Numbered from the stretch's first letter, positions 45,741-57,246 are shown. The stretch: 64,000 bases of DNA from Methanoculleus caldifontis (GCF_032842345.1 NZ_WBKO01000003.1:62001-126000); one strand, 5' to 3'. Notes: generated by a model not told the origin, from the letters alone. Numbers and translations are program-made.

Positions 45741-48284
45741 TTGGATACAGCGACACTGAATAACGCACTCGACCAGATCGTCGCCGGGAACTACTCCACC
45801 CGGATCGACGAAACCACCGTCGGAGACGAACTCCGGCCGCTCGCCGGCCGGCTCAACGCCGCGCTTGCCGCACTGGAGGGCCGCGAAGAGGCTCACCAGA
45901 AGGAACTCCGTGAGACGGCCGCTCTGAAGCGGCGGTTTACGCTGATGATCCGCGACAACCCGCTCGCGATCGCCGTCCTCCGGCCCGACAAGAGCCGGAT
46001 CGACATCAACGACGAGTATGCCCGGATGTGGCGGGGCACCCGCAAGGAGACCCTCGCAAAGAAGATCTACGACTACGACGTCACCATTCTCGACGGGGAG
46101 CACTTCTACGCCTGTTACGAGACGAAGCAGCGGACACGGACGACCGTACTCGCAAAATGGCCCGACGGCGTGAAGAAGTACCTCACCTTAAACGCCATCC
46201 CGATCCTGGACGAGAAGGGCGAGATCGAGGTGGCCTTCTACGTCTGGAACGACACCACCCACGAGCACGACCTGGTCGAGCAGGCCCGGGATAAAGCCGC
46301 CTGGTACGAGTCCATCCTGGACGCGGTGCCGTTCCCGGTCTCGGTCACCGACCTCGACACGAACTGGACGTTCATCAACCGGGCCGTCGAGACGTTCATC
46401 GGCAAGAAGCGGGCGGAGGTCCTCGGCCGGCCGTGCCGCGAGTGGAACGCAAACATCTGTAATACCTCAAACTGCGGCATCACCTGCCTGCGGCGGGGAC
46501 AGCAGCAGACGTTCTTCGAGCAGAGCGGCGGCAACTTCCAGGTCGACACCTCCTACGTCAGGAATGCAAGGGGCGAGAACGTCGGGCACGTCGAGGTCGT
46601 CCAGGACATCTCGAGTACGGTCAAGGTCGCCAACTACATGGACGTCGAGGTGCAGCGGCTTGCCGGCAACCTGAGCCGGCTTGCTGCGGGGAACCTCGAG
46701 TTCGACACCGCTGTCGCCCCCGCCGACCGCTACACCGAAGAGGTCCGGCAGAACTTCGTCAGGATTGCAGAGAGCCTCGTCGAGGTCCGCGGGAATATCG
46801 GCGCGATGCTCGAAGACGCCGCGATGCTGGCGCAGGCGGCGCAGGACGGAAACCTCCGGGCCCGCGCCGACGTCGCCCGGCATGAGGGCGAGTATCGCAG
46901 GATCGTCGAGGGCGTCAACGCCATGCTGGACTCGGTGATCGCCCCGCTGAATGTGGCGGCGGACTTCATCACCGATGTCTCGATGGGTAACGAGCTCGAA
47001 AAAGTCACCGGCGACTATCGCGGCGATTACGCCAGGATCAAGGAGAGCATCAACCGGTGCCGCGAGATCCTCTACGGGGTGCTGGGCGAGATCACCATGC
47101 TCACGCAGGCGGCCGTGGACGGCAGACTCGAGACCCGTGGAGATACCCGGAAGTTCGACGGCGCATGGGTCCAGATGATCGGGGGCATCAACGCCACCCT
47201 GGACGCGGTCGTCGGTCCGATCAACGAGGCAAAGAGGGTCTCGGAGGAGTACGCGAACGGAAACTTCAGGGCCCGCGTCGATGGGAACCTGAAGGTCGCC
47301 GGGGACTTCGTCGCGTTCAAGAAGGCGCTCGACAACATCGGCGTCCAGGTCTCCGCCACCCTCGCGGAGACCAGCCGGGCGATCGTCCAGGTCGAGGAGG
47401 GGACCGCGGAGACGAGCAAGGGGTCGGAGGAGATCGCGAAGGCGGCCGAGCAGGTCTCGAACACCAGCCAGCGGTGCGCCGACCTTGCCAAGCAGGTGCT
47501 TGACCGGATCGAGGCCGTCGACCGGCAGATGGCCGACCTCTCGGCCTCGAACGAGGAGATCGCGAGCACCTCGCAGAACGTCCTCGAACGGGCCCAGAAC
47601 GCGGCCCGGCAGGGCCACCAGGCGCAGGGTCTCGGTGACGAGGCCTCGAAGAAGATGCAGATCGTCGAGGGGATCGCACAGCAGAGCGTCGAGGAGATCG
47701 AGGGGCTCAACGCCCGGATGCGCGAGATCAACAACATCGTCAAGCTCATCACCGATATCGCGAACCAGGTCAACCTCCTCGCCCTGAACGCCGCGATCGA
47801 GGCTGCCCGGGCGGGAGAGCACGGGCGCGGGTTTGCGGTCGTGGCGGGCGAGGTCCGGAACCTCGCCGGGGAGGCGAAGAGCGCGACCCGGCAGATTGAG
47901 GACGTGATCGGCGGCATCCGGGCGAGCAGCCAGAAGACCGCGGCCGCGATCAAGTCGGCGCACACCGAGGTCGGGGCGGGGGTGTCGAGCGTGAACAAGA
48001 CGATCGAGGCGCTCAACACCATCATCAGCGAGGCCGAGGTGGTCGCCCACGGGCTCGGCGAGATCGCCCGCGCCACCGAGGACCAGGCGAACGCCACGAA
48101 CAACGCCGTCCAGGGGATGGCGGAGGGCACGAGGCTGACGAAGGAGATGCAGAACCAGATGGACGACCTTGCGGCCCTCGCGGAGGAGGCGAGCGCCTCG
48201 ACCGAGGAGATCGGCAGCGCCGCCCACGAGATCAACAGGATGGCCCGGGGCCTCAAGGGGACCATGGACCGGTTCCAGGTCTGA
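45741..48284 (+). CDS. soluble methyl-accepting chemotaxis protein with two PAS domains
   Basis: 847 aa, TTG start at 45741 behind GGGTGAT. No membrane helices, so a cytoplasmic receptor. PAS-1 spans ~68-175, PAS-2 ~188-300. PAS-2 carries four closely spaced Cys (C232, C240, C245, C249; [15 protein letters not shown]), suggesting redox or metal/haem sensing. HAMP-like repeats (~310-540) follow, then the signalling hairpin with tip [19 protein letters not shown] (here [19 protein letters not shown]) and [11 protein letters not shown]. It signals through CheW/CheA to the archaellum; the che genes are not in the window. Confidence 0.92.
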   Translation: MDTATLNNALDQIVAGNYSTRIDETTVGDELRPLAGRLNAALAALEGREEAHQKELRETAALKRRFTLMIRDNPLAIAVLRPDKSRIDINDEYARMWRGTRKETLAKKIYDYDVTILDGEHFYACYETKQRTRTTVLAKWPDGVKKYLTLNAIPILDEKGEIEVAFYVWNDTTHEHDLVEQARDKAAWYESILDAVPFPVSVTDLDTNWTFINRAVETFIGKKRAEVLGRPCREWNANICNTSNCGITCLRRGQQQTFFEQSGGNFQVDTSYVRNARGENVGHVEVVQDISSTVKVANYMDVEVQRLAGNLSRLAAGNLEFDTAVAPADRYTEEVRQNFVRIAESLVEVRGNIGAMLEDAAMLAQAAQDGNLRARADVARHEGEYRRIVEGVNAMLDSVIAPLNVAADFITDVSMGNELEKVTGDYRGDYARIKESINRCREILYGVLGEITMLTQAAVDGRLETRGDTRKFDGAWVQMIGGINATLDAVVGPINEAKRVSEEYANGNFRARVDGNLKVAGDFVAFKKALDNIGVQVSATLAETSRAIVQVEEGTAETSKGSEEIAKAAEQVSNTSQRCADLAKQVLDRIEAVDRQMADLSASNEEIASTSQNVLERAQNAARQGHQAQGLGDEASKKMQIVEGIAQQSVEEIEGLNARMREINNIVKLITDIANQVNLLALNAAIEAARAGEHGRGFAVVAGEVRNLAGEAKSATRQIEDVIGGIRASSQKTAAAIKSAHTEVGAGVSSVNKTIEALNTIISEAEVVAHGLGEIARATEDQANATNNAVQGMAEGTRLTKEMQNQMDDLAALAEEASASTEEIGSAAHEINRMARGLKGTMDRFQV

Positions 48285-48729
48285 GCGGGGGGCCTGCGAC
48301 ACTGAGTATCCCGGAGCCCGGCGACTGCTCGCCGGACGACCGGGAAACTCATCCCTGGAGTTCTGGGAGTGGTTAGCTCAGGATCCTGCTCTTGCAGTGC
48401 GGGAGAGTGGTGATTGGGAAAACAGGGATCCTACATGGGCGGCCGTCCTGCGGGCGCAAGAATTTTCAGATCGAACCGGCCGGATGCCTCTCCTTCCTGC
48501 CGCAATGTTGTGGCGGTTCATTCGCCGCAGGGTCTACTGGTATATCGTAAGCGCGGATCGCTGTCCCGCCGGGTTCTTCAGGTGGAGGGCCGGGGTTGAG
48601 GGAACGATGGTGCAGGGAGGCGTTACCTCCTGTAACCAATCCGATACCCCTCTCGCGCATCGGTCCGCTCATGGGATGCCGGCCCCTGCCTGCTGGAAGT
48701 TCTCTCCAGCACTAACTATGAGTTATTAT
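48285..48729. other. intergenic region, no gene recognised
   Basis: 445 bp between the convergent chemoreceptor and the secreted-protein gene. Short frames on both strands lack ribosome sites and family resemblance. An AT-rich ACTATGAGTTATTATTC lies at about 48714-48730. No repeats of the TGCGA family here. Confidence 0.35.
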
Positions 48730-49434
48730 TCAATACGGGTGCGGATTGGCTCTGTCGTGCTCCGCATCGCTATAATCTGACCCCCTTACTATGATCAGTT
48801 CCGGGAACCCATGCTGATATGGATCGTAGTTGCGCATGTGGTTGGGTATATCATCCACCACAATGTATGGGAATACGGTTCTGGTTGTATATGCGGTGAA
48901 ATTCCAGTTCAGAGTCTGTTCGCGGCTCAGATTCTGATCGAAATAGAAGTGCTCAGGCGTCCCCATAGTATCGGACATGCCCCTCTCCTTCCATCTATAG
49001 TGTTCAAACCCCTCAAATGTGGTGACATAGAGGTTCACTGGTACTGGGGACACTATGGAGACATATAACTCGTCGCCAGGAAGCATGGGGGCAGGAAATC
49101 CATCATTCAGTCTGTCGGTAATCTCAACCTGCCCGTTCCAGAGTTCGGTAGTGTAGTTGTGCTCATACTCGAAGGGAGCCTCAACAGGCTCTTGCGGTTG
49201 TTCAGGCTCTCCGAATATGGGTTGGTTCGGTGGAGCGGGAGCATCGCTCGAATCCGGGGGCTGTGCCGGGGGGAGCCCACTGGATTGAGTCGGTTCCACC
49301 ATCAGCGGTTGCGTGGGTTTTGTCTCTTCCGGTTCGGCTCCCTGCATCGGGAGCGGCTGTGCCAGGACGACCCCTGTCACACAGATAACGGCGATGATGG
49401 CGGCGATCATCGTCCTGGATGCTATACGGTTCAT
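48730..49434 (-). CDS. secreted protein with Pro-rich linker
   Basis: 234 aa. MNRIASRTMIAAIIAVICVT, then GVVLAQP, is a signal peptide or anchor. Residues ~30-80 are a low-complexity Pro/Gln/Glu linker (PPAQPPDSSDAPAPPNQP). The C-terminal domain (~95-225; VEITDRLNDGFPAPMLPGDE-LYVSIVSPVPVNLYVTTF) is a predicted extracellular beta domain, probably Ig-like. The start is ATG 49434 behind AAGGTGA. Family and function not recognised. Confidence 0.65.
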   Translation of the reverse strand: MNRIASRTMIAAIIAVICVTGVVLAQPLPMQGAEPEETKPTQPLMVEPTQSSGLPPAQPPDSSDAPAPPNQPIFGEPEQPQEPVEAPFEYEHNYTTELWNGQVEITDRLNDGFPAPMLPGDELYVSIVSPVPVNLYVTTFEGFEHYRWKERGMSDTMGTPEHFYFDQNLSREQTLNWNFTAYTTRTVFPYIVVDDIPNHMRNYDPYQHGFPELIIVRGSDYSDAEHDRANPHPY

Positions 49435-49815
49435 ACGTTTCACCTTCGTTAGACTGCTGCCGGCTCTCACCTCAAGAAGGGGAGCGGGCCGTCTGCGTGC
49501 GACCACGGCCCCGCGTACGGTCTTCAACGGCAGGTGAACGGTAGATTCACTGGTTTCCGGGCGCCTCCTCCGTGCCGGGTATGCACATCCCCCGTTGGCC
49601 GTTCTCAAACGGGGCGATCTGCCTGCAGGTGGTGTAGGGTGAACTTATCCGCGGTATCGATGATCCCACGCTGCGGCGTGGTGGATAGAGGGATTATATA
49701 AGAATGACTGTGCCGGGCTTTTACGTTCAAAAAACCTGGCGATCCGGCCGGCGGCCACGCGGGATCGCCGGCCGCGGTGCCGGACCCCGCGCCTGAAAGA
49801 GGTGAATCCTGCGCC
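49435..49815. other. intergenic region with TATA element
   Basis: 381 bp upstream of the secreted-protein gene and of its neighbour's 3' end. A self-complementary TTATATAA-like element lies at 49695-49702 and could be the promoter of the secreted-protein gene, with a leader over 200 nt. Otherwise GC-rich, with no ORF. Confidence 0.35.
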
Positions 49816-50112
49816 CTACTGCGCAAGGATCTTCCGCTTCTCCTGCTGGAACTCCTCCTCCGTCAGGGCCCCCATCTGCTTCAGCTCCGCGAGTTCCCTG
49901 AGCTGCGCCATCTTCTCCTCCTGGGTTATGCCTGTTCCGGCAGGCGCCTGCACCTGCTCCTCGTATGGTGCCGCCTGCTGCGCCTGCGCCGCCTTCTTCA
50001 TCTCCCTCTCCCGCATCCTCCTATCGACAGCGCGGGTGGTCACGGTGGCTGTTCCCGCTATCACCGCGGTGCGGGCCACGGTGCCGATCAGGCCCGGCCG
50101 GCCGCCTCTCAT
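49816..50112 (-). CDS. small SHOCT-domain protein
   Basis: 98 aa. The N-terminus has a short hydrophobic stretch (LIGTVARTAVIAGTATVTT) then RRMREREMKKA; the C-terminus is a SHOCT motif (MAQLRELAELKQMGALTEEE-FQQEKRKILAQ), a short oligomerisation helix pair. Often found next to DUF6325/DUF1269-type proteins. The ATG at 50112 overlaps the upstream gene's stop (ATGA), so the two form an operon. Confidence 0.8.
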   Translation of the reverse strand: MRGGRPGLIGTVARTAVIAGTATVTTRAVDRRMREREMKKAAQAQQAAPYEEQVQAPAGTGITQEEKMAQLRELAELKQMGALTEEEFQQEKRKILAQ

Positions 50113-50558
50113 GGTGCCACCCCCAGCGCTTCCTGCTCTTCGGGCTTCCATGCCAGCGCGGCGTCCACCGCCTCTTTCGGGATGCGCTCGCCCGCGATCA
50201 GCCTTCCGTTGGCGTTCAGGACGGCGTCGCGGAACCTTGTCGCCCATACGTGCTCGAACAGCAGCAGCGCCACGGAGCTGTTCTTCTCCATGACCTCGCC
50301 GACCTTCTTCACATCCTCCTCGGCGAAGAGCGTGCTCGCCTCCCGCGCAAGCGGGGCGAACGCTTCCGCCGCATCCTTCTGGAGGTCGGCAAGCTCCATC
50401 ACGCTGATGCTGCCCCGATCGTCTTTCGTCACGAAGACGAGATCGATGATGCGGATGACGCCTTTATCGACCACCTCGCGCAACGCCGGGATGATCTCGC
50501 CTTTGAACTGGTTTCCCGGAAACTCGATGACCATGTATTCTACCGGACCAAGAGACAT
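50109..50558 (-). CDS. DUF6325-type protein
   Basis: 149 aa. MSLGPVEYMVIEFPGNQFKG, then EIIPALREVVDKGVIRIIDL, FVTKDDRGSISVMEL and SSVALLLFEHVWATRFRDAV, match the DUF6325 (formerly DUF1269-like) family, which co-occurs with SHOCT proteins. Role unknown, perhaps stress-related. ATG at 50558; co-translated with the SHOCT gene. Confidence 0.8.
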   Translation of the reverse strand: MSLGPVEYMVIEFPGNQFKGEIIPALREVVDKGVIRIIDLVFVTKDDRGSISVMELADLQKDAAEAFAPLAREASTLFAEEDVKKVGEVMEKNSSVALLLFEHVWATRFRDAVLNANGRLIAGERIPKEAVDAALAWKPEEQEALGVAP

Positions 50559-50683
50559 AGCACGCCTCGGCAGCAGGATGCCGGTTCGACTATATAACTC
50601 ATCCTGGTGCAGGTCACCTGCGTTGTCCCTGTCTCTCGCTCCACTGTTCTTATGGCGGCGCCTCCTGGAGACCGTCATCCGCA

Positions 50684-51223
50684 TCAGAAGACCACCCGGA
50701 CGAGCCCGAGCGCCACGAGCAGGAGGAAGCCGGTGATGAGGACCCATCCCAGCGTGACGAAGAAGATGGACTGGAGTTTGTTCCAGCGCAGAAGCCACCC
50801 GATGACGACGCTGGTGTAGAGGCCGATCACCGGGAGTGCGGGGAGGACGATGAGCGTGACTGCGCCGTACCTGTGCAGGATCGGGTACCTCGCCATCTTC
50901 GCTTCCGTGCTCTTCGTGAAGCGCCGGACCCGCTCCGACTGCTCGGCAAACACGTCCAGGATCTCGTAGATGGCAAGGACGATCCCGAGCTCCGTGAGCG
51001 TCATGACGGCCAGGATGAAGAGGGGGCTCAGGCCGAACCCCACGCCGACGAACGCGGCGTTTGCCTGGAGGATGAGGGTGGAGACGATCAGGGAAAAGAC
51101 TCTCCCGACCGGAACGGAGAGGAGAAGGCCGAGGAGTACGGGAAGCAGGGTGGCGACGACGAAGGCGATGGCGATTGCCCGAAACCCCTTCCGGACCCCG
51201 TCAATCGCCCTGGATCTCTCCAT
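50684..51223 (-). CDS. small multi-drug export protein-like membrane protein
   Basis: 179 aa with four to five membrane helices (~15-40, 45-65, 68-90, 115-140, 150-178). FGLSPLFILAVMTLTELGIV and RYGAVTLIVLPALPVIGLYT are characteristic of the archaeal/bacterial small multi-drug export (SMEX/DUF2391-like) family. Transport has not been shown for this protein. ATG at 51223, divergent from the PsiE-like gene. Confidence 0.65.
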   Translation of the reverse strand: MERSRAIDGVRKGFRAIAIAFVVATLLPVLLGLLLSVPVGRVFSLIVSTLILQANAAFVGVGFGLSPLFILAVMTLTELGIVLAIYEILDVFAEQSERVRRFTKSTEAKMARYPILHRYGAVTLIVLPALPVIGLYTSVVIGWLLRWNKLQSIFFVTLGWVLITGFLLLVALGLVRVVF

Positions 51224-51462
51224 TCTTCCACCCGGACGCCGGGGGGCATGGACCCCGGAGGTCTAGCAATTCCGGCGTGCCATAGGATGCACACTTCGAT
51301 ATATGAACCTTGCCCGGAAGCATGTTCCAGACCCTCGTGCATCTGCAGCAGTCCGGGAGCATGAGGGTCCCAGGATGCTGCGGAAAACCGGGAAAATCCC
51401 CCAGGGATGAAACAACAAAGTTTCCGGCATTTATTTATGCAGACCTGCACGATGATCTATGC

Positions 51463-51915
51463 ATGCGCCGTTTCGTGGAGCGGTTTGAGCATTGTGTCTA
51501 CATTGCGCTGATTGCGTTCCTGGTAGTGCTGCTCTTCTTCACGCTCCTCGAACTGGGGTGGATGGTGGCCGTGGGCGTGTTTGAGGTCTCCGTCTACCGG
51601 CTTGACAGCGAGGAACTCTTCGGCCTCCTCGGATACTTCCTGCTGGTCCTCATCGGCCTCGAACTCCTGGCGACGATAAAAGCGTACCTCGATAAAAGGG
51701 AGTTCCACGTCGAGATCATCATCCTCGTCGCGATCATCGCCATCGCGAGAAAGGTCATCCTCCTCGACTCTCCGGATGCAGGCGAACTCATCGGCATTGC
51801 GCTGCTCATCACTGCCCTCTGCGGCGGCTATTACCTCGTGCACCGGGCTGGGATGCCGTTCTCTCTCCCGCCCGACGACGGCGCGGCTCCGCCCGGGCGG
51901 CGGGAGGCGCCGTGA
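51463..51915 (+). CDS. PsiE-like (phosphate-starvation-inducible) membrane protein
   Basis: 150 aa. Four helices; VERFEHCVYIALIAFLVVLL, then EELFGLLGYFLLVLIGLELL, KAYL and HVEIIILVAIIAIARKVILL, match the PsiE family. Function unknown. The ATG at 51463 has TTTATTTATG about 30 bp upstream, so it may be leaderless. Confidence 0.8.
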   Translation: MRRFVERFEHCVYIALIAFLVVLLFFTLLELGWMVAVGVFEVSVYRLDSEELFGLLGYFLLVLIGLELLATIKAYLDKREFHVEIIILVAIIAIARKVILLDSPDAGELIGIALLITALCGGYYLVHRAGMPFSLPPDDGAAPPGRREAP

Positions 51916-52066
51916 TACGGGTCCTCCGACCCGACCCGACGGGGCCGCTCTCCTCGTCGCTTGCGCGGAACGACTCCTGCTGAGGGCCGGAGCGCGTCAC
52001 CTGAACGTGGGCGATGGCCGGCAAACACGGAGGGTTCCGGCGGCCCGTCGATCAGGCAGGGCCGGG

Positions 52067-53539
52067 TCAGGGTTCCGGGGCCCGGGGCACCGGGGTGGCG
52101 GGCAGCATGAGCGCGGCTACGAGGCCTACACCCGCAAACACCACCAGAACTACCAGGGCGAAAGCATAGCCCATGTTCCCCACGGCCAGGCTGGATACGA
52201 TGACGGTTCCCGCAATGGCCACGCCGAGCGAGGAGCCCAGGTTCGAGACGCTGCGCGAGAGGCCCGATATCTCCCCCTGGTCCTCTTCGGGGAAGGCGGA
52301 CTGGACGACGTTGACCGAGGAGGTCAGCATGACGCCAACGCCCACGCCGACCAGGAAGAGGCCCGGCACGAACGTAAAGACGTTGGATGTCTCCCGCACC
52401 AGCAGCAACAGGAGGAGGATGCCGATCACCGTCACGATAAAGCCCCGCCGGATCAGTATGGCCTGGGGACGCCTCCGTGCCAGCCTGCCCGCGGCCATCG
52501 AGGAGAGCAGAACGCCGATCGTGGCCGGCGTGAGGATCAGGCCGGTCTCGATGGCGCTATAGCCCCGCACGGTCTGCAGGTAGACGGAGACCACAAATGA
52601 GAGGCCTAAGAGGACCAGCCACTGGATGTTCTGCGTGATGAGGCCGAGGTTGGATGTGCGGTTCTTGAACATCCTGGTGTGCAACAGAGGCTCCTTGCCC
52701 GCCCGTTCCATGGACCGGATATGCCAGAAGAACAGGGCGAGTAGTACCACTCCAATAAGCACGAAGACCCATACCGGCGAGATGCCGCCTTCCGGGATCA
52801 CGACCGTGTTGCCGATGACAAAATCCTGGCTGGCTCTAAACCAGCCGTACGTCGAGGCCTGCAGGATGCCGACCACCACAAAGAAGAGTCCCGCCGCCGA
52901 GAGGATGGTTCCGACGATGTCGAAAGCGGGTTTCTCGCCCTGCACTCCCGGATCGACGATCTTCCGGCTCTGGATGATGACTATCCCGACGACGAGAGCC
53001 TGCACGACAAAGGCGGCGCGCCAGCTGATCGCGGTGGTGATGATCCCGCCGACCAGCGGGCCTGCTGCCGCCCCGACGCCGCCCGCCGCACTGATCGCAC
53101 CGAAAGCGCGGGCACGCGAGGTGAGGTCGGGAAAGAAGACGGTTGCAAGGATGTACACGGGCGGGATCAGCAGCGCGGTCCCGATGCCTTCGAGGAGCGA
53201 GTAGCCGAGGATCAGGACCCCGAGCCCCGGCGCCGCTGCCGCTACCAGCGCTCCCACGCCGTAGATTAGGAGGCCTCGCCTGAAGAGGTACGTGCGGCCC
53301 AGGATATCCGTCAGCTTGCTGCCGGGGATCATCAGGGCTGCCATGGTGAGCGTAAAGACGGCGATGGTCGTCTGGACGCCGCTGACCGTCGTCCCCAGGT
53401 CGGTGGCGATGTTGTTTATGGCCACGTTCATGTTCGAGGCAGCGTAGCTGCAGATGAACTGGGCCAGCGCAAGCGGCAGGAGCACGCCCTGCGGGGTTGC
53501 CGCCGGTGTCGGGGGAGCCGGATCTGCGGAGTGATCCAT
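52067..53539 (-). CDS. MFS drug exporter, DHA2 (14-helix) type
   Basis: 490 aa. About 14 helices; motif A-like GSKLTDILGRTYLFRRGLLI after helix 2 and motif C-like AISAAGGVGAAAGPLVGGII near helix 5. DHA2 carriers export drugs or lipophilic cations by proton antiport. ATG at 53539; the gene is flanked by the divergent glucosidase gene. No regulator adjacent. Confidence 0.88.
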   Translation of the reverse strand: MDHSADPAPPTPAATPQGVLLPLALAQFICSYAASNMNVAINNIATDLGTTVSGVQTTIAVFTLTMAALMIPGSKLTDILGRTYLFRRGLLIYGVGALVAAAAPGLGVLILGYSLLEGIGTALLIPPVYILATVFFPDLTSRARAFGAISAAGGVGAAAGPLVGGIITTAISWRAAFVVQALVVGIVIIQSRKIVDPGVQGEKPAFDIVGTILSAAGLFFVVVGILQASTYGWFRASQDFVIGNTVVIPEGGISPVWVFVLIGVVLLALFFWHIRSMERAGKEPLLHTRMFKNRTSNLGLITQNIQWLVLLGLSFVVSVYLQTVRGYSAIETGLILTPATIGVLLSSMAAGRLARRRPQAILIRRGFIVTVIGILLLLLLVRETSNVFTFVPGLFLVGVGVGVMLTSSVNVVQSAFPEEDQGEISGLSRSVSNLGSSLGVAIAGTVIVSSLAVGNMGYAFALVVLVVFAGVGLVAALMLPATPVPRAPEP

Positions 53540-53833
53540 CGTATCAGCCTTTGAATAGAACCCTCCAGATGGGCATGGCGTATATTAACCTAACTGACCG
53601 GCGCCGTTACGGGCAGCGTAGCCTTTGTACGGGAAGACAGGGGGCCGGCGACAGCGGCTAACGTATCCTCCTGCCCCGCTTCCTCATCTGGCATTCCCGG
53701 ACAGGCCGTGGGCCATGAGCCGGAACTGCGGGTCTCACGAAAACAGGAGATCCAGCATTGCATGGTGCCATTGAGCAACTCGAAATTTTATTCGTCGAAA
53801 AATATATTATATGGCGGATGGTCTGGCTCACGC

Positions 53834-56587
53834 ATGACACCTGTGACGTTTGTGCCCAATGTGCCTGAGGGGCAGCGGCTGCTTGAGATCCGTAACAGCG
53901 GCGTCCCCTGGCGCAGGTGGGGACCCTACCTGAGCGAACGGCAATGGGGAACGGTGAGGGAGGACTATGGGGGGGACGGCGATTCCTGGGCCTACTTCAC
54001 GCACGATCAGGCACGGTCCCGCGCCTACCGGTGGGGGGAAGACGGGATTGCCGGCATCTCCGACGACTCCCAGCGCCTCTGTTTTGCGCTTGCCCTCTGG
54101 AACGGCGCCGATCCCATCCTCAAAGAACGGCTTTTCGGGCTTACGAACGCTGAAGGGAACCACGGCGAGGACGTGAAGGAGTATTACTACTACCTCGACA
54201 ACACCCCGACGCACTCCTACATGAAGTACCTCTACAGGTATCCGCAGGCCGCATTCCCCTATAACGATCTTGTAGAGACGAACCGGCAGCGCAACCGGTA
54301 CGACCTGGAGTACGAGCTCCTCGACACCGGCATCTTTGCCGACGACCGCTACTTCGATGTCTTCGTGGAGTACGCGAAGGCGTCCCCGGAGGATATTCTT
54401 GTGCAGATCACCGTCCATAACCGCGGCCCGGAGGAGGCATCCCTCCACGTGCTGCCCACCCTCTGGTTCCGCAACACCTGGTGGCAGGGAGGCGGTGCGG
54501 AGAGGCCAACCCTCCAGAAGACGGAGGGCCCTCCGGGGACCGGCGTGATCGCGGCCGATCACCCTGACCTCGGAAAGCGCTACCTCTCCTGCGAGGGCGC
54601 CCCCGACCTGCTCTTCACCGGGAACGAGACCAACACGGAGCGCCTCTTCGGCACCCCGAACGCCTCGCCGTTCGTGAAGGACGGTATCAATGACTGCATC
54701 GTCGAGGGGCGCGCCGATGCCGTGAACCCGGAGGGTTCCGGGACCAAAGCTTCCGCGCATTACCGGTTAACCCTCGGTCCGGGGGAAACGCAGAGGATAC
54801 GGCTGCGGCTGAACCAGGCCCCGCCCTCCGGGGAGAGCCCTCTCTTCGGGAACCCCTTTGAGAGCGTGCTCGCAGAGCGAACGCAGGAGGCGGACGCATT
54901 CTACGAGAACATCACCCCTCCGTCGGTCGGCCCCGATGCGGCGAACGTGATGCGCCAGGCGCTTGCCGGGATGCTCTGGACGAAGCAGTACTACCTCTAT
55001 GAGGTCGACCGCTGGCTGGACGGGCACGATCCCGGCCAGCGGCCCTCCCTCAGGAACAATTCATGGTTCCATATGGTGAACGCCGACATCATCTCCATGC
55101 CCGACAAGTGGGAGTATCCCTGGTATGCGGCATGGGACCTGGCGTTCCATACCGTTGCCCTTGCCATGGTGGACCCGGAGTTTGCCAAGAACCAGCTCGA
55201 CCTGATGCTGCGCGAGCGTTACCTGCACCCGAACGGCCAGATCCCGGCCTACGAGTGGAATTTCAGCGACGTCAACCCTCCCGTGCACGCCTGGGCCGCC
55301 CTCTTCATCTACCGCACGGAGAAGGAACTCCTGGGTGCGGGGGACGTGCAGTTCCTGGGACGGATCTTCCAGAAACTCCTGATGAACTTCACCTGGTGGG
55401 TGAACCGCAAGGACCGCACCGGCCAGAACATCTTCGAGGGCGGGTTCCTGGGCCTCGATAACATCGGGGTTTTCGACCGCAGCGCACCCCTGCCTACGGG
55501 GGGATACCTGGAGCAGGCCGACGGGACGGCGTGGATGGCTCTCTTTGCCCAGACGATGCTGGATATTGCCGCCGAACTCGCTGTCCACGACCCGGTCTAC
55601 CAGGAGATGGCGACCAAATTCTACGAGCATTTCGTCTGGATCGCCTCGGCGATGAACAATATCGGAGAGCACCAGGAGGGGATGTGGGACGAGGAGGACG
55701 GTTTCTACTACGACCTCCTCCGCCTGCCCGACGGCAGCGCAACGCGCCTTAAGGTGCGGTCCCTGGTGGGGCTGCTGCCTCTCGCTGCCAGCACGGTCTT
55801 CACCAGAGAGATGATAGAGCAGATGCCGGAGTTCATAGAGCGGGCCCGATGGTTCAACCGGTACCATACGCGTATGGCTTCCACCGTCTCCAACATCGGC
55901 CGGCCCGGCGCCGGAGGGCGGCTCCACCTTTCGCTGCTCACCGAGGAGAGGCTGCGAAGAGTTCTTTCGCGAATGCTGGACGAGAACGAGTTCCTGAGCG
56001 ACTACGGGATCCGGTCCCTCTCCCGTGCACACCTGCACGACCCCTATATCTTCTACCAGGACGGGCAGGAGCACAGGGTGCAGTACCTGCCGGCGGATTC
56101 CGACTCGAGCATGTTCGGCGGGAACTCCAACTGGCGGGGGCCGATATGGTTCCCGATGAACATCATGCTGATCCGGGCGCTGTTAAACCTCTATGCGTAC
56201 TACGGAGACGATTTCACGGTAGAATGCCCGACGGGGTCGGGGAACCGGATGAACCTCTACCAGGTGAGCGAGGAGATTGGACGCCGCCTGACCCGGGTCT
56301 TCCTCCGCGATGAGAGCGGCCGCCGCCCGGTCTTCGGCTACGCCCAAAAGTTCCAGGACGACCCCCACTGGCGCGACTACCTCCTCTTTTACGAGTACTT
56401 CCACGGGGATAACGGGGCAGGAGTCGGCGCCAGCCACCAGACCGGGTGGACGGGGCTCGTTGCCCGGATCATCCAGATCTTCGGGTATATGACCCCCGAA
56501 CAGGTGCTGGGAGAGGAAGCGCGGAGGCTCACCTACAGGAAAGAGGGTTCTCCTCCCCGGCCGGTAGAGGGGCCTGCTGCCCGATAA
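53834..56587 (+). CDS. MGH1-like / GH63-family glucosidase
   Basis: 917 aa. (alpha/alpha)6-barrel glycosidase: the segment [20 protein letters not shown] carries the conserved catalytic Asp of GH63-like enzymes, with [20 protein letters not shown] late in the barrel. N-terminal beta domain ~1-330. No signal peptide, so cytoplasmic; likely substrates are mannosylglycerate, trehalose-like or other compatible-solute glycosides. The TATA box AAATATATTATAT lies ~27 bp before the ATG at 53834, indicating a leaderless message. Confidence 0.85.
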   Translation: MTPVTFVPNVPEGQRLLEIRNSGVPWRRWGPYLSERQWGTVREDYGGDGDSWAYFTHDQARSRAYRWGEDGIAGISDDSQRLCFALALWNGADPILKERLFGLTNAEGNHGEDVKEYYYYLDNTPTHSYMKYLYRYPQAAFPYNDLVETNRQRNRYDLEYELLDTGIFADDRYFDVFVEYAKASPEDILVQITVHNRGPEEASLHVLPTLWFRNTWWQGGGAERPTLQKTEGPPGTGVIAADHPDLGKRYLSCEGAPDLLFTGNETNTERLFGTPNASPFVKDGINDCIVEGRADAVNPEGSGTKASAHYRLTLGPGETQRIRLRLNQAPPSGESPLFGNPFESVLAERTQEADAFYENITPPSVGPDAANVMRQALAGMLWTKQYYLYEVDRWLDGHDPGQRPSLRNNSWFHMVNADIISMPDKWEYPWYAAWDLAFHTVALAMVDPEFAKNQLDLMLRERYLHPNGQIPAYEWNFSDVNPPVHAWAALFIYRTEKELLGAGDVQFLGRIFQKLLMNFTWWVNRKDRTGQNIFEGGFLGLDNIGVFDRSAPLPTGGYLEQADGTAWMALFAQTMLDIAAELAVHDPVYQEMATKFYEHFVWIASAMNNIGEHQEGMWDEEDGFYYDLLRLPDGSATRLKVRSLVGLLPLAASTVFTREMIEQMPEFIERARWFNRYHTRMASTVSNIGRPGAGGRLHLSLLTEERLRRVLSRMLDENEFLSDYGIRSLSRAHLHDPYIFYQDGQEHRVQYLPADSDSSMFGGNSNWRGPIWFPMNIMLIRALLNLYAYYGDDFTVECPTGSGNRMNLYQVSEEIGRRLTRVFLRDESGRRPVFGYAQKFQDDPHWRDYLLFYEYFHGDNGAGVGASHQTGWTGLVARIIQIFGYMTPEQVLGEEARRLTYRKEGSPPRPVEGPAAR

Positions 56588-56694
56588 CAGGTGCACCGGT
56601 CCGGTGAAGCGAGCGGTGCTCCGCCGGACCTGGCCGGGTGGCCGGGGGCAGATACCTATATATGGTGATAGCGAGCCCTCCGCGTGGTGTTGTT

Positions 56695-57246
56695 ATGGTT
56701 GACACGCAGTTTGGTGCCGGCACCTATGAGTCCGGCGCTGCTATGGCTCCGTCACGCTGGCTCGTGCTGCTGCTCGGCGTTATCGCGGTCATCTTCGGCG
56801 TTCTCTTCTTCATCTACCCCGTCCAGACGCTGACGCTCCTCGTCACGTTCCTCGGCCTGTACTGGTTCTTCAACGGTATCGTCGCGCTCATCGGCCTGTT
56901 TACGGATAGCACCGGCCGGGGCTGGAAACTCCTGGTCGGTATCCTCGGCGTCCTTGCAGGGATCCTCGTGCTCACCTATCCCCTCTACAGCGCCGTCCTC
57001 ATCCCGACCGTCCTTGCCATCATCATCGGCGTGGAGGGGCTGATCATCGGGGCGGTCTACATGGTGCAGGGCTTCTCCGGCAGCGGGTGGGGGACGGGGA
57101 TCCTCGGCATCCTGAGCATCATCTTCGGCCTGGTCCTGATCGCAAACCCGCTCGTCGCCGCTGTCGGCCTGGTGCTGCTCCTCGCGGGGCTCGCCATCGT
57201 CGGCGGCATCGCGGCCATCGTCGTTTCGTTCCGGCTGCCGGGGTGA
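56695..57246 (+). CDS. HdeD family membrane protein
   Basis: 183 aa with six hydrophobic helices in three pairs, the HdeD/DUF308 pattern (LGVIAVIFGVLFFIYPVQTL; GILGVLAGILVLTYPLYSAV; GILGILSIIFGLVLIANPLV). E. coli HdeD helps at acid pH and high density; the archaeal role is unknown. ATG at 56695 with CCTATATATG ~35 bp upstream, so a very short leader. Confidence 0.88.
   Translation: MVDTQFGAGTYESGAAMAPSRWLVLLLGVIAVIFGVLFFIYPVQTLTLLVTFLGLYWFFNGIVALIGLFTDSTGRGWKLLVGILGVLAGILVLTYPLYSAVLIPTVLAIIIGVEGLIIGAVYMVQGFSGSGWGTGILGILSIIFGLVLIANPLVAAVGLVLLLAGLAIVGGIAAIVVSFRLPG

Noticed and set aside
46467-48302. 611-aa open frame on the minus strand
   Set aside because: Antisense shadow of the chemoreceptor; no ribosome site, no family pattern.
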